A stretch of DNA of 64,000 nt from Pacificitalea manganoxidans (lineage in GTDB: Bacteria; Pseudomonadota; Alphaproteobacteria; Rhodobacterales; Rhodobacteraceae). This document shows, piece after piece, positions 41,150 to 49,279 of the stretch. The notes under the pieces were generated by a model, which worked only from the letters and a program-made list of their open reading frames with translations, was not told the DNA's origin and made no database searches. How positions within the stretch are numbered: position 1 is the stretch's first letter; every line of letters starts with the position of its first letter. The stretch is from assembly GCF_002504165.1 (NCBI RefSeq), contig NZ_CP021407.1, forward strand, positions 1 through 64,000, written 5' to 3'. The translations under genes and the position numbers were made by a program.

Positions 41150-42440
41150 ACTGGGCTCGATCTCCCTTCTGGTGATGATCGTGCTGATCTACATGGGGAT
41201 GCATGTCGCGATCGCGCTGGCCTCCGTCTCCTTTGTCGCGCTGTGGCTCTACAAGGGCAACGTGATGCTGGCGTTGTCGCTTTCCACGCTGGTGACCAAG
41301 GATGCGATCGCGTCCTACTCCTTTGGGGTCGTGCCGTTGTTCGTGTTGATGGGGATGTTCGTCAACGAGGCAGGATTGGGCCGGGACATCTACACCGTCG
41401 CGCATTCGGCCTTTCGCAAGCTGAACGGCGGGCTTGGCATCGCGACGGTCGCGGCGAATGCCGTCTTTGCCGCCATCACCGGGATTTCCATTGCCTCTGC
41501 CGCGATCTTCACCCGCATCGCGGTGCCGGAGATGATGCGCTACGGCCATACCGCGCGGTTCTCCGTGGGGGTCGTCGCGGGGTCGTCCGTTCTGGGCATG
41601 CTGATCCCGCCGTCGGTGCTGCTCATCGTCTACGGTCTGATCGCCGAGGTTTCGATCGCCGACATGTTCACCGCCGGCATCCTGCCGGGTCTCGTGCTGG
41701 CGGCGCTCTATTGCATCGTCATCCTTGCCATGTGCCGGTTCATGCCGGGCTTTACCGGGCAGGCGCGCGTGGCCGACGATCAACCGGGGCTTGGGCTGCT
41801 GGCCTCCCTGCGGTTGCTGGGGCCTGCGATCTTGCTGATCGTTCTGGTGCTGGGCGGGATCTATGGCGGCGTGTTCACCCCGACCGAAGCCGGTGCCGCC
41901 GGGGCCTTTGCCGCAATGGTCATCGCCGCCGCCAAGCGCCGCCTGTCGCCGCGCGTGTTGTGGCGGCTGGCGTCGGATACCGGGCGGGTGACGGCTGCGA
42001 TCCTGTTTCTGATCATCGCGGCAAGCATGTATTCGCGGATGCTGGGTGTGCTGGGCATTCCATCGCTGCTGGCGGAGAAGCTCAACGGGATGGAGGCAGG
42101 CTTTGCCATTGTGCTGCTGATCTATGTGGCGCTGATGATCTTCCTCGGCACGATCCTCGATTCCACCTCGATCATCCTGCTGCTGGTGCCGCTCTTCATT
42201 CCTGCCTTCGCGACCTATGATGTCAATCTGGTCTGGCTGGGCGTCGTCACCGTGATCGGGGTTGAAATCGGGCTGCTGACGCCACCACTGGGCATAGCTT
42301 GTTTCGTCATCAAGGGCGCGCTGGAGGATAAGTCCATCGGCCTGAAGACCATCTTTGTCGGGGCACTTCCCTTTGCGTTGACGATGGGGCTTGCCCTGCT
42401 CATCGTGATCCTGTTCCCAGCCCTGACGCTTTCCAACTGA
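41136..42440 (+). CDS. TRAP transporter large permease (DctM family)
   Basis: A 434-residue protein of about twelve helices. DctM signatures include 'LFVLMGMFVNEAGLGRDIY', 'GVVAGSSVLGMLIPPSVLLI' and 'ILDSTSIILLLVPLFIP', ending with 'EIGLLTPPLGIACFVIKG'. It uses an ion gradient to import the ligand delivered by DctP. ATG 41136 has GGAGGGG upstream. It is paralogous to the permease at 49280-50584 along its whole length. Confidence 0.93.
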   Translation: MTGLELGSISLLVMIVLIYMGMHVAIALASVSFVALWLYKGNVMLALSLSTLVTKDAIASYSFGVVPLFVLMGMFVNEAGLGRDIYTVAHSAFRKLNGGLGIATVAANAVFAAITGISIASAAIFTRIAVPEMMRYGHTARFSVGVVAGSSVLGMLIPPSVLLIVYGLIAEVSIADMFTAGILPGLVLAALYCIVILAMCRFMPGFTGQARVADDQPGLGLLASLRLLGPAILLIVLVLGGIYGGVFTPTEAGAAGAFAAMVIAAAKRRLSPRVLWRLASDTGRVTAAILFLIIAASMYSRMLGVLGIPSLLAEKLNGMEAGFAIVLLIYVALMIFLGTILDSTSIILLLVPLFIPAFATYDVNLVWLGVVTVIGVEIGLLTPPLGIACFVIKGALEDKSIGLKTIFVGALPFALTMGLALLIVILFPALTLSN

Positions 42441-42451
42441 GGATAACCTCC

Positions 42452-43240
42452 ATGCTGACACTGTATCATGCGGGCAATTCGGTCTGCTCCATCAAGGCGC
42501 GGCTCGCACTCGAAGAGGCGGAGACCGAATGGACCTCCGCAGAAATCGACCTTGGCGCGGGCGAACAGTTTGCCCCCGACTATCTGCGCCTGAACCGCGC
42601 AGGCGTCGTGCCGACGCTGATCGATGGGGACCGGGTGCTGACCGAATCCAGCATCATCATCGACTATGTGTGCAGCATCGCGACCAACACATCCCTGATC
42701 CCCGCCGATCCGTATGAGGCCGCCCGGGCCCGTCATTGGGGCCTGCGCGGGCTGGCGATGCATGCTGCGGTGAACACCGTCAGCTTCGCCTCCTTCGGTC
42801 GGCTAGGTCTGCTGAAGAAATCGCCGGAGGAGCGCGAGCAGTTCTACGCCCAGATGCCCGACCCCGAAGCGGCGACGAAGCGGCGCGATCTGGTCGATAA
42901 CGGCGTGGCCTCCCCGCGTGTCGAAGGTGCGATGCGCACCTTGCGCACGATGGTCAAGGATATCGACACGCAGCTTGCCGGGCGTCCTTGGCTTGCGGGG
43001 GCGGAGTTCTCGCTCGCCGATATTGCCGTCGCCGCCTATGTCTACCGCAGCGAATGCGTCGGGCTGTCGACGCTCTGGTCCGACCTGCCGGAAATGACCG
43101 AATGGTGGGCCCGCCTGCGCGCGCGTCCCGCATGGGACCGCACGGTCGGTCCGTGGGTGAACGAGGCGCTGCTGGCGCGCATGGACGAAGAAGGTCGCCG
43201 CGCCTTTGATGGTGTCGTCGCCGACTACCTCGCCGCCTGA
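42452..43240 (+). CDS. Glutathione S-transferase-like protein, possibly beta-etherase-like
   Basis: A 262-residue two-domain GST. The thioredoxin-like N-domain opens 'MLTLYHAGNSVCSIKARLAL', with Ser and Cys at the usual glutathione-activating position and the cis-proline in 'NRAGVVPTLIDG' and 'ESSIIIDYV'. The helical C-domain includes 'AGRPWLAGAEFSLADIAVAA'. The N-terminal pattern recalls LigF-like etherases and dehalogenating GSTs. It begins 11 bp after the DctM stop, so it likely acts on, or detoxifies, the compound imported by this TRAP transporter. The reaction is not assignable. Confidence 0.85.
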   Translation: MLTLYHAGNSVCSIKARLALEEAETEWTSAEIDLGAGEQFAPDYLRLNRAGVVPTLIDGDRVLTESSIIIDYVCSIATNTSLIPADPYEAARARHWGLRGLAMHAAVNTVSFASFGRLGLLKKSPEEREQFYAQMPDPEAATKRRDLVDNGVASPRVEGAMRTLRTMVKDIDTQLAGRPWLAGAEFSLADIAVAAYVYRSECVGLSTLWSDLPEMTEWWARLRARPAWDRTVGPWVNEALLARMDEEGRRAFDGVVADYLAA

Positions 43241-43255
43241 CACCCCACGGACCCC

Positions 43256-43285
43256 CGCGCGGGCCGGAGGCAGCCGGCCCGCGCG
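43256..43285. terminator. Bidirectional terminator between GST and hydrolase genes
   Basis: CGCGCGGGCCGG (43256-43267) and CCGGCCCGCGCG (43274-43285) form a perfect 12-bp stem with a 6-nt loop in the 53-bp gap between convergent genes. Confidence 0.65.
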
Positions 43286-43293
43286 TCAATGCC

Positions 43294-44235
43294 TCAACTG
43301 TCGGTCAGTGAGGCCAGAAACGGGATGACCTCGCGCAGGACCGCATCGGGGCATTCTTCGGCCAGATAATGCCCACCGGGCAGGGCCCGACCGCTCACCT
43401 GTTCTGCCCGTTCCCGCCACAGGGCAACGCAATCGAAGAATTCTTCGATGGCCCCATCGGCGCCCCATAGCGCCAACACCGGCATCGGCAGTTTGCGCCC
43501 CGCATCGGCGTCGTCATGGGCAAGGTCGATGCCGATGGCAGCGCGATAATCCTCGCAAGAGGCATGGATCGCGGCGGGGTCGTTGAAATACTCCAGATAT
43601 TCACGCAGGGCCTGCTGGCAAAACGGGCCCAGCCCAGCCGGAGCCGTGTCGCATTTCTCCAGCCAGAACCAATCAGGGTCGCGCCCGATCATGGTTTCCG
43701 GAAAGGGCGCAGGCTGCACCAGCCAGAACCAATGCCAGTAGCGGCGCGCAAACGGGGTCCGGGTGTGGCGATACATCTCCCGCGTCGGCGCAATGTCGAG
43801 GATCGCCAGCCCCAGCACCCTGTCCGCATGATCCGCCGCCAACCGATGCGCCACGCGCGCACCGCGGTCATGCGCCAGAATGCGGAACCGGTCATGACCG
43901 AGGACCGTCATCAACGTAGCCATATCCTGCGCCATTGACCGTTTGGAATAGGCCGCGTGATCGCCACCCCCCGCCGGTTTGTGCGAACGCCCATAGCCGC
44001 GCAGATCGGCGCAGATCACCGTGTAGTGCCGGGCAAGGTCGGGCGCGATCGCGTGCCACATGGCGCTGGTCTGCGGATAGCCATGCAACAGCAGCAACGG
44101 CGGCCCCTCGCCCCCGATCCGGCAGAAGATCTGGCCCCCGTCGGGCAAAGGGGCCGAACGCTCCTCGAACCCGTCAAAAAACCCCGGCGTCGGGGTCGCG
44201 GCGGCAAGCGCCGCTGCCCTGTCACGATGTGGCAT
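43294..44235 (-). CDS. Alpha/beta hydrolase, fluoroacetate-dehalogenase-like
   Basis: A 313-residue alpha/beta hydrolase. Motifs match haloacetate/fluoroacetate dehalogenases. The nucleophile elbow 'AHDRGARVAHRLAADH' has Asp followed by Arg and a second Arg four residues after the Asp, which in the family bind the carboxylate. 'RYWHWFWLVQPAPFPE' carries the His-Trp pair that contacts the halide. 'GHYLAEECPDA' carries the catalytic His. The oxyanion loop is 'LLLHGYPQTSAMWHAIAP'. These positions separate it from ordinary epoxide hydrolases, though haloacid or epoxide activity must remain open. ATG 44235 has GGGAGG at good spacing; the frame runs on to 44322. Confidence 0.85.
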   Translation of the reverse strand: MPHRDRAAALAAATPTPGFFDGFEERSAPLPDGGQIFCRIGGEGPPLLLLHGYPQTSAMWHAIAPDLARHYTVICADLRGYGRSHKPAGGGDHAAYSKRSMAQDMATLMTVLGHDRFRILAHDRGARVAHRLAADHADRVLGLAILDIAPTREMYRHTRTPFARRYWHWFWLVQPAPFPETMIGRDPDWFWLEKCDTAPAGLGPFCQQALREYLEYFNDPAAIHASCEDYRAAIGIDLAHDDADAGRKLPMPVLALWGADGAIEEFFDCVALWRERAEQVSGRALPGGHYLAEECPDAVLREVIPFLASLTDS

Positions 44236-44449
44236 GTAATGGCCTCCCTGCCTGTCGCGCGCAGCATGCAAAGCGCGCAGTCCACGCACAAGCGACGATT
44301 TCCAGCGCTCCGGGTGTGCCAAACCCCTTCACACCGGCGGCTGCATCTGCGACTCACGCGCCCATACATGCCCTTGTCGCAGGCCGGGCGCGCGCAGCAG
44401 ACCTGCCCCGACCCGGCCCTTGCCCCTGACCGAAAACGGAGCCTGCCCT

Positions 44450-45307
44450 ATGCCGACCCTGCTGACCGCCGCGCTGACGGCGCTGCTGACCACCACATCG
44501 CTGGCCAGCGCGCAGACGCTCTATTTCTCCGCCATCCCTGACGAGGACGAAACCCGCCTTGTCAGCCGGTTTTCAAAGGTCGCGGAGTATCTGGAGGGCG
44601 AACTGGGCGTCGATGTGGAATTTCTGCCGGTCAAAAGCTACGCCGCTTCCGTCACCGCGTTCCGCAATGACCAGATTCAACTGGCATGGTTCGGCGGGCT
44701 GACCGGCGTGCAGGCCCGGCTCAGCACCCCCGGCTCCCGCGCCATCGCGCAGGGCAAAGAAGACCCGATCTTCGTCAGCTACTTCATCGCCAACACCGAA
44801 ACCGGGCTTGAACCGTCCGACAGCTTCCCGGTCGAGGCCGCTGGCATGAGCTTCACCTTTGGGGCGAAAACCTCCACCTCCGGGCGGCTGATGCCCGAAT
44901 ACCATATCCGTCAGGAGACGGGCGAAGCGCCCGAGGCGTTTTTCTCCCGCGTCGGGTTTTCCGGCGATCACAGCCAGACCCTGCGGCTGGTCGCTTCTGG
45001 CGCGTGGCAACTGGGCGCGCTGAACTTCGCCGTCTATGACAAGGCCGTGGCCGAAGGCGCGCCCGAGGTCGAGACCGCCCGCGTGATCTGGCAGACCCCG
45101 CCCTACCCCGACTACAACTGGACCATTCGCGGCGATGTGGATGCGCGCTTTGGCGAAGGCTTCGCGGACCGGGTGCAGGCGGCGCTGATCGGCATGGACG
45201 ATCCCGAACTGCTCGCCGCCTTCCCGCGCGAGGCGTTCATTCCCGCCCAGAACGCTGATTTCGACCCGATCGAGGCCACCGCGACGGAGCTTGGCCTGAT
45301 CGAATGA
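44450..45307 (+). CDS. PhnD-like oxyanion ABC transporter binding protein
   Basis: A 285-residue periplasmic protein with a signal peptide ending near residue 23 (LASAQ). The mature start 'LYFSAIPDEDETRLVSRFSK' and 'LAWFGGLTGVQARLSTPGSR' are typical of the PhnD/phosphite-type group, and of the related group annotated as putative selenate-binding proteins. 'FGAKTSTSGRLMPEY' holds the anion-contacting serine/threonine cluster. It probably binds a phosphonate, phosphite or similar oxyanion. ATG 44450 (GGAG upstream) is preferred to 44420. It overlaps the ATPase gene by 4 bp. No C-P lyase or phosphonatase gene is present in the window. Confidence 0.85.
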   Translation: MPTLLTAALTALLTTTSLASAQTLYFSAIPDEDETRLVSRFSKVAEYLEGELGVDVEFLPVKSYAASVTAFRNDQIQLAWFGGLTGVQARLSTPGSRAIAQGKEDPIFVSYFIANTETGLEPSDSFPVEAAGMSFTFGAKTSTSGRLMPEYHIRQETGEAPEAFFSRVGFSGDHSQTLRLVASGAWQLGALNFAVYDKAVAEGAPEVETARVIWQTPPYPDYNWTIRGDVDARFGEGFADRVQAALIGMDDPELLAAFPREAFIPAQNADFDPIEATATELGLIE

Positions 45308-45966
45308 CCCTTGTCGCGCTGCACCGCGAAACGCTGGGCTATGGGCGCAGCACCGTTCTGTCGGAGGTGAGCTTCGCGCTTGCTCCCGGTGAACGGGTGG
45401 TGCTGCTTGGCCGCAGCGGCGCGGGCAAGTCCACGCTGCTCAACGCCGTCTATGACCGGCTGGTGCCCCAGAACCGGGTCGCTCTGGTGCCGCAGGATCA
45501 CGCTCTGGTGCCGCAGCTTTCGGTGCTGCGCAACGTGGTGATGGGGCGGCTCGACGATCACGGGGCCGTCTACAACCTGACCAGCCTGCTGCATGTGCGC
45601 CCCGGCGACCGCGTGGGCATCGCTGCCGTTCTGGCCGATCTGGGGCTGGCGGATGTGATCGACCGCAAGGTCGCCGGACTGTCCGGCGGTCAGCGGCAGC
45701 GCGTGGCGCTTGGCCGGGCATGGTGGCGTGGCGGCACGGTGTTGATCGGGGATGAGCCGGTGTCCGCCGTGGACGAAACGCAGGCCGAGGCCCTGTTGAA
45801 GCAGGCGCGCTTCAGGTTCGACACCGCCGTGCTGGCGCTGCATGACGTGGCCCTTGCCCGCAGCTACGCCACCCGGCTGGTTGGCCTGAACCGCAATCGC
45901 ATCGTGTTCGACGCGCCCGCGGAAACGGTCGATGATGCCCAGATCACTGCCCTCTATGCGCGCTGA
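45304..45966 (+). CDS. PhnC-like ABC transporter ATPase
   Basis: A 220-residue ABC ATPase: Walker A 'LGRSGAGKSTLLNAV' near residue 38, Q-loop 'ALVPQDHALVPQLSVLRNV', signature 'GLSGGQRQRVALGRAWW' near 125 and Walker B 'TVLIGDEPVSAVDE' near 150. The Walker B aspartate and glutamate are intact. It energises the double permease encoded next, overlapping it by 11 bp. Confidence 0.9.
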   Translation: MTLVALHRETLGYGRSTVLSEVSFALAPGERVVLLGRSGAGKSTLLNAVYDRLVPQNRVALVPQDHALVPQLSVLRNVVMGRLDDHGAVYNLTSLLHVRPGDRVGIAAVLADLGLADVIDRKVAGLSGGQRQRVALGRAWWRGGTVLIGDEPVSAVDETQAEALLKQARFRFDTAVLALHDVALARSYATRLVGLNRNRIVFDAPAETVDDAQITALYAR

Positions 45967-47449
45967 CCTCAGCCGCCCGCGGATCGTCCTGATCTTTGTC
46001 GGGTTGGCTATGCTGGCGCTGCCCTTGGCGGATCTGAGCCTTGCCGGGCACGATCCGCAGGCGGCGCTTGCCCGGATGCTGGGCGGCTTCCTGCGCCCGG
46101 ATTTCGCGGCAGTGGAACAGATCGGGCGCGCGATCTGGCTGACGCTGGCCTTTGCGATGGCCGGTGTCGGGCTGGGCGCTACGGCGGGGCTGGCGATGGC
46201 GCCCTTCTACCATCTGCGCGCGGTGCGCATGCCCTGCATCGCGCTGCGCTCGGTGCATGAACTGTTCTGGGCGCTGATGCTGATGCAGGTTCTGGGCCTT
46301 GCGCCCATCACCGGCGTTCTGGCCATCGCCCTGCCCTATGCCGGGATCTTTGCCAAGGTTTTCTCCGAGCAACTCGACGAGGTCGATCAACGCCCCTCCG
46401 CCGTGCTGCCCCCCAGAGTGGGCGCCCTGTCGCGGTTCGTCTACGCCCGCGCGCCGCTCGCACTGGCCCCGATGAAAGCCTACACGCTGTACCGGCTCGA
46501 ATGCGGCATGCGATCCAGCGCGGTTCTGGGCTTCATCGGGCTGCCAACGCTCGGCTTTCAGCTCGACAGCTTTTTCCGGTTGGGGGATTACGGCGCAGCG
46601 AGTGCGATCATGATCTGCTATGTCGCGCTGGTGGCGACGATGCGGCTTTGGGCGCGGCCGCTTCTGGTGCCGGTATGGCTGATTGCGTCCACCGTAACAC
46701 TGGCCCTGATCCGAACCCCGCCGATGGGCAGCGGGGCATTCGCGCGGTTCTTCACCCACGACATCGTGCCCGCACCGCTGCGGGATGGCTGGGACGGCAC
46801 CGCGCTGCTGGCATGGCTGGGCGATCTGACCACGACCGAGATCGCCCCCGGCCTGCTGGCGACGCTTCTGGTCGCGCAGATCGCGCTGGTGCTCACGGGG
46901 GCGCTGGCCTTTGCCGGGTTCGGGCTGATCGTGGGGCGGGTCGTCGGGCGGCTGTCCACGGTGCCGGGGCACGCCTTGCTGATCGTCATCCGCAGCTTCC
47001 CCGAATACATGCTGGCCTATCTGTTTTTGCAGGTCTTTGGCCCGTCGATGCTGCCTGCGATCCTTGCGCTGGCGCTGCATAACGGCGCGATCATCGCGCA
47101 TCTGCTGGGCCGTCACGGCGAAAGCCTGCTGCCTGATCTGCGCCGCGATGCCCCACGGGGGGTTACCCTATGGGGCTGGGAACTGGTGCCGCGCCTGTCG
47201 GGACCGTTCCTTGCACTGTGCCTCTATCGGTGGGAGATCATCCTGCGCGAAACCGCCGTAATGGGCTTGCTTGGGATCGCGACCTTGGGCTTCTACATCG
47301 ATAGCGCGGTCGCCGAATTGCGGCTTGACCGGGCGGTCGTGTTGCTGATCGCGACCGGCCTGCTCACCGCCGGAATCGACGCGCTGTCCCGCGCGCTGCG
47401 GCGCGGACTGCAGGCGGGTCGGGTCGAGCAGACGGGCGCTGACTGCTGA
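45956..47449 (+). CDS. Fused tandem PhnE-type ABC permease
   Basis: A 497-residue inner-membrane protein made of two PhnE-like halves of about 250 residues. Each half carries an EAA-type region: 'VYARAPLALAPMKAYTLYRLE' near residue 175 and 'WELVPRLSGPFLALCLYRWE' near 410. Each is followed by an 'AVLGFIGLPTLGFQLDS' / 'AVMGLLGIATLGFYIDS' repeat, which shows the internal duplication directly. Permeases of this class usually function as a pair of identical or similar subunits, so the fusion supplies both. ATG 45956 lies within the ATPase gene. Confidence 0.9.
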   Translation: MRADLSRPRIVLIFVGLAMLALPLADLSLAGHDPQAALARMLGGFLRPDFAAVEQIGRAIWLTLAFAMAGVGLGATAGLAMAPFYHLRAVRMPCIALRSVHELFWALMLMQVLGLAPITGVLAIALPYAGIFAKVFSEQLDEVDQRPSAVLPPRVGALSRFVYARAPLALAPMKAYTLYRLECGMRSSAVLGFIGLPTLGFQLDSFFRLGDYGAASAIMICYVALVATMRLWARPLLVPVWLIASTVTLALIRTPPMGSGAFARFFTHDIVPAPLRDGWDGTALLAWLGDLTTTEIAPGLLATLLVAQIALVLTGALAFAGFGLIVGRVVGRLSTVPGHALLIVIRSFPEYMLAYLFLQVFGPSMLPAILALALHNGAIIAHLLGRHGESLLPDLRRDAPRGVTLWGWELVPRLSGPFLALCLYRWEIILRETAVMGLLGIATLGFYIDSAVAELRLDRAVVLLIATGLLTAGIDALSRALRRGLQAGRVEQTGADC

Positions 47450-47459
47450 GCCTGTCGAT

Positions 47460-47471
47460 AATATCGATATT
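47460..47471. promoter_or_regulatory. Palindrome AATATCGATATT, candidate GntR operator
   Basis: A perfect 12-bp palindrome in the AT-rich region between the permease stop and the GntR gene, with a further CGAT-t-ATCG repeat at 47487-47495. The identical 12 bases occur once more in the window, inside the 14-bp palindrome at 53923-53936. Confidence 0.6.
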
Positions 47472-47525
47472 TATATTCCCATGCATCGATTATCGGTGTT
47501 ATTGTGTCCTGAACGAGGATGACAC

Positions 47526-47651
47526 ATGACCCAATTTCTGCGGCTCGTCACGCCGACCCCGACGATGGCCGCACAGGTTGGCCACAGCGCCCCTCTTAGC
47601 GCCACGCCGCACGCGCAATGCGCTTTGTCTTTCGTGGAACTGCGGATATGA
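47526..47651 (+). CDS. Possible 41-codon upstream ORF
   Basis: ATG at 47526 has GAGGATGAC at Shine-Dalgarno distance, better than the downstream GntR start, and the frame ends with TGA eight bases before the GntR ATG. The predicted peptide (MTQFLRLVTPTPTM...) has no recognisable features. It may be a coupling leader or chance. Confidence 0.25.
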   Translation: MTQFLRLVTPTPTMAAQVGHSAPLSATPHAQCALSFVELRI

Positions 47652-47658
47652 CACCGTC

Positions 47659-48345
47659 ATGAACACCCCGGACCCTGATATCAGCCCCACCCAGTCGCAG
47701 GTCATTTCGGCCACGCAGACCACCTATCAGGCAATTCGCCGGATGATCATCACGGGCGAACTGGCCCCGGGTGAAAAGCTAAAGATCGAGCGGCTGAAGG
47801 AGCGTATCCAGACCGGTGCCTCCCCGATCCGCGAGGCCCTGACACTGCTGGTATCCGACAAGCTGGTCGAGCGTCTGGATCAGCGCGGCTTCCGCACGGC
47901 GGCGGTCAGTCGGGAAAACTTCGCCGAGATCCTCGGCCTGCGCTGCGCGCTGGAGGAAATGGCCCTGCGGGAATCCATCGCCTCGGCTGATGAGGCTTGG
48001 GAGGATGAAGTCGTTCTGGCCCATCATCGCATGGCACGGGTGGTCGGGGATGATGTCGCCGCGTTCGAAGACCATCACAAGGTCTTTCACATGACGCTGC
48101 TGGCGCGCTGCAAATCCCCGATCCTGCTGGGCTATTGCAGCCAGCTTTACGATCTGAACGTCCGGTATCGGTATCTGGCCGGACGGTCGCGCAATTACGG
48201 TGCCCGCGACGTGCCGCGCGAACACCGCGAAATCGTGGAGGCTGCTGTCGCGCGTAATGCCGATCTGGCGGCGGAGCGACTGCTGAGCCATTACCAGCAG
48301 ACCGGCACCTTTCTTCACGACGCAGCCGAAACAACCGGGGCGTAA
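47659..48345 (+). CDS. GntR-family regulator, FCD subfamily
   Basis: A 228-residue regulator. The helix-turn-helix near residues 15-85 includes 'TYQAIRRMIITGELAPGEKL' and 'RIQTGASPIREALTLLVSDK'. The FCD domain has 'AFEDHHKVFHMTLLARCKSP' and 'VPREHREIVEAAVARN', which hold likely metal/ligand residues. The ATG at 47659 has a poor Shine-Dalgarno and may depend on a short upstream ORF; an in-frame ATG at 47578 gives an atypical extension. It converges on the dioxygenase gene. The palindrome shared by its own upstream region and by 53923-53936 makes it the candidate regulator of the whole 48403-57212 block. Confidence 0.9.
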   Translation: MNTPDPDISPTQSQVISATQTTYQAIRRMIITGELAPGEKLKIERLKERIQTGASPIREALTLLVSDKLVERLDQRGFRTAAVSRENFAEILGLRCALEEMALRESIASADEAWEDEVVLAHHRMARVVGDDVAAFEDHHKVFHMTLLARCKSPILLGYCSQLYDLNVRYRYLAGRSRNYGARDVPREHREIVEAAVARNADLAAERLLSHYQQTGTFLHDAAETTGA

Positions 48346-48364
48346 GCCGCCGCAGGTGGTGCTT

Positions 48365-48395
48365 GGCGCGGCAGAGGCATACCCCCCGCCGCGCC
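48365..48395. terminator. Convergent stem-loop between GntR and dioxygenase genes
   Basis: GGCGCGGC (48365-48372) and GCCGCGCC (48388-48395) are perfect inverted repeats across a 15-nt loop in the 57-bp convergent gap. Confidence 0.45.
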
Positions 48396-48402
48396 GATGA
48401 GG

Positions 48403-49269
48403 TCAGCGGCGCACCAGCTTGAAGTCGAAATCGACGCGCGACCACGGCTCGTCCACCTGACCGGACAATTCCAGCCCGGCGGGGAACGTGCCTGCAGGCT
48501 GGGCGCTGTAATGCATCACCAGATCCTCGCGCACACCGAACACGGTGTCTTGGTCGAGATAGGGATCGTCGTCGGGGAAAACCTCGGTCACCAGTTCGCG
48601 GTAGCCATCGGCGGTGATGATGAAATGCAGATGCGAGGGCCGCCACGGGTGCCGCCCCGCCGCATTCAGGATCTGCCCGACAGGGCCGTCGACGGGTACC
48701 GTATAGCTGACGGGACGGACCGTCGTGAAGGCATAGCGCCCTTCTTCATCCGCCGTCATCAGCCCGTGGAACGACATGATGTCCTGATCGGGGTCTTGGC
48801 TGGAGTAAAGCCCGTTGGGCGCGGTCTGCCAGATATCGAGCTTTGCGCCCGGGATCGGCGTGCCATCGAGATCGCGAACCTGCCCCTGCACGACCAGAAC
48901 CTCGCCCTCGAAATCACGTTTCAGATCCGCCCCGATCGGGATCGGCGGCGCGTCAGAGACATGGAACGGGCCAAGCACACTGGAACTGGTCGCTTCGGGG
49001 TGGGAATTGGTCATATCGACCAGCGACGACAGGCCCAGCACGTCGGACAGCAGCACGAACTCGTTGCGCTCAGGCGTGGTGATCTCGCCCGCCCATTCCA
49101 GCGCCTTCAGACCGGCGCGCCATTCGTCATGGGTCAGGCCGACCTCACGGGTGAAGGCGTGCAGGTGACGGGCCAGCGCGCACATCACCTCCTTGAAGCG
49201 GGGGTCGCTGTCGGCTCCGAAATAGCCTGCAAAGACATCAGAGATATTTTCGGGGGTCACATTGCGCAT
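48403..49269 (-). CDS. Intradiol ring-cleavage dioxygenase, hydroxyquinol/catechol 1,2-type
   Basis: A 288-residue non-haem iron(III) dioxygenase. The helical N-terminal linker domain (residues 1-100) is followed by the beta-sandwich catalytic domain. Iron ligands are visible as Tyr in 'TAPNGLYSSQDPDQ', Tyr in 'RPVSYTVPVDGPVGQIL', and two His in 'HPWRPSHLHFII'. The length and linker domain fit catechol or hydroxyquinol 1,2-dioxygenases, not protocatechuate 3,4-dioxygenase. It is the last gene of the FAH-nitroreductase-TRAP operon. No muconate cycloisomerase or maleylacetate reductase gene is in the window, so the ring-fission product must be handled elsewhere. Confidence 0.9.
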   Translation of the reverse strand: MRNVTPENISDVFAGYFGADSDPRFKEVMCALARHLHAFTREVGLTHDEWRAGLKALEWAGEITTPERNEFVLLSDVLGLSSLVDMTNSHPEATSSSVLGPFHVSDAPPIPIGADLKRDFEGEVLVVQGQVRDLDGTPIPGAKLDIWQTAPNGLYSSQDPDQDIMSFHGLMTADEEGRYAFTTVRPVSYTVPVDGPVGQILNAAGRHPWRPSHLHFIITADGYRELVTEVFPDDDPYLDQDTVFGVREDLVMHYSAQPAGTFPAGLELSGQVDEPWSRVDFDFKLVRR

Positions 49270-49279
49270 GTGTGGCTCC

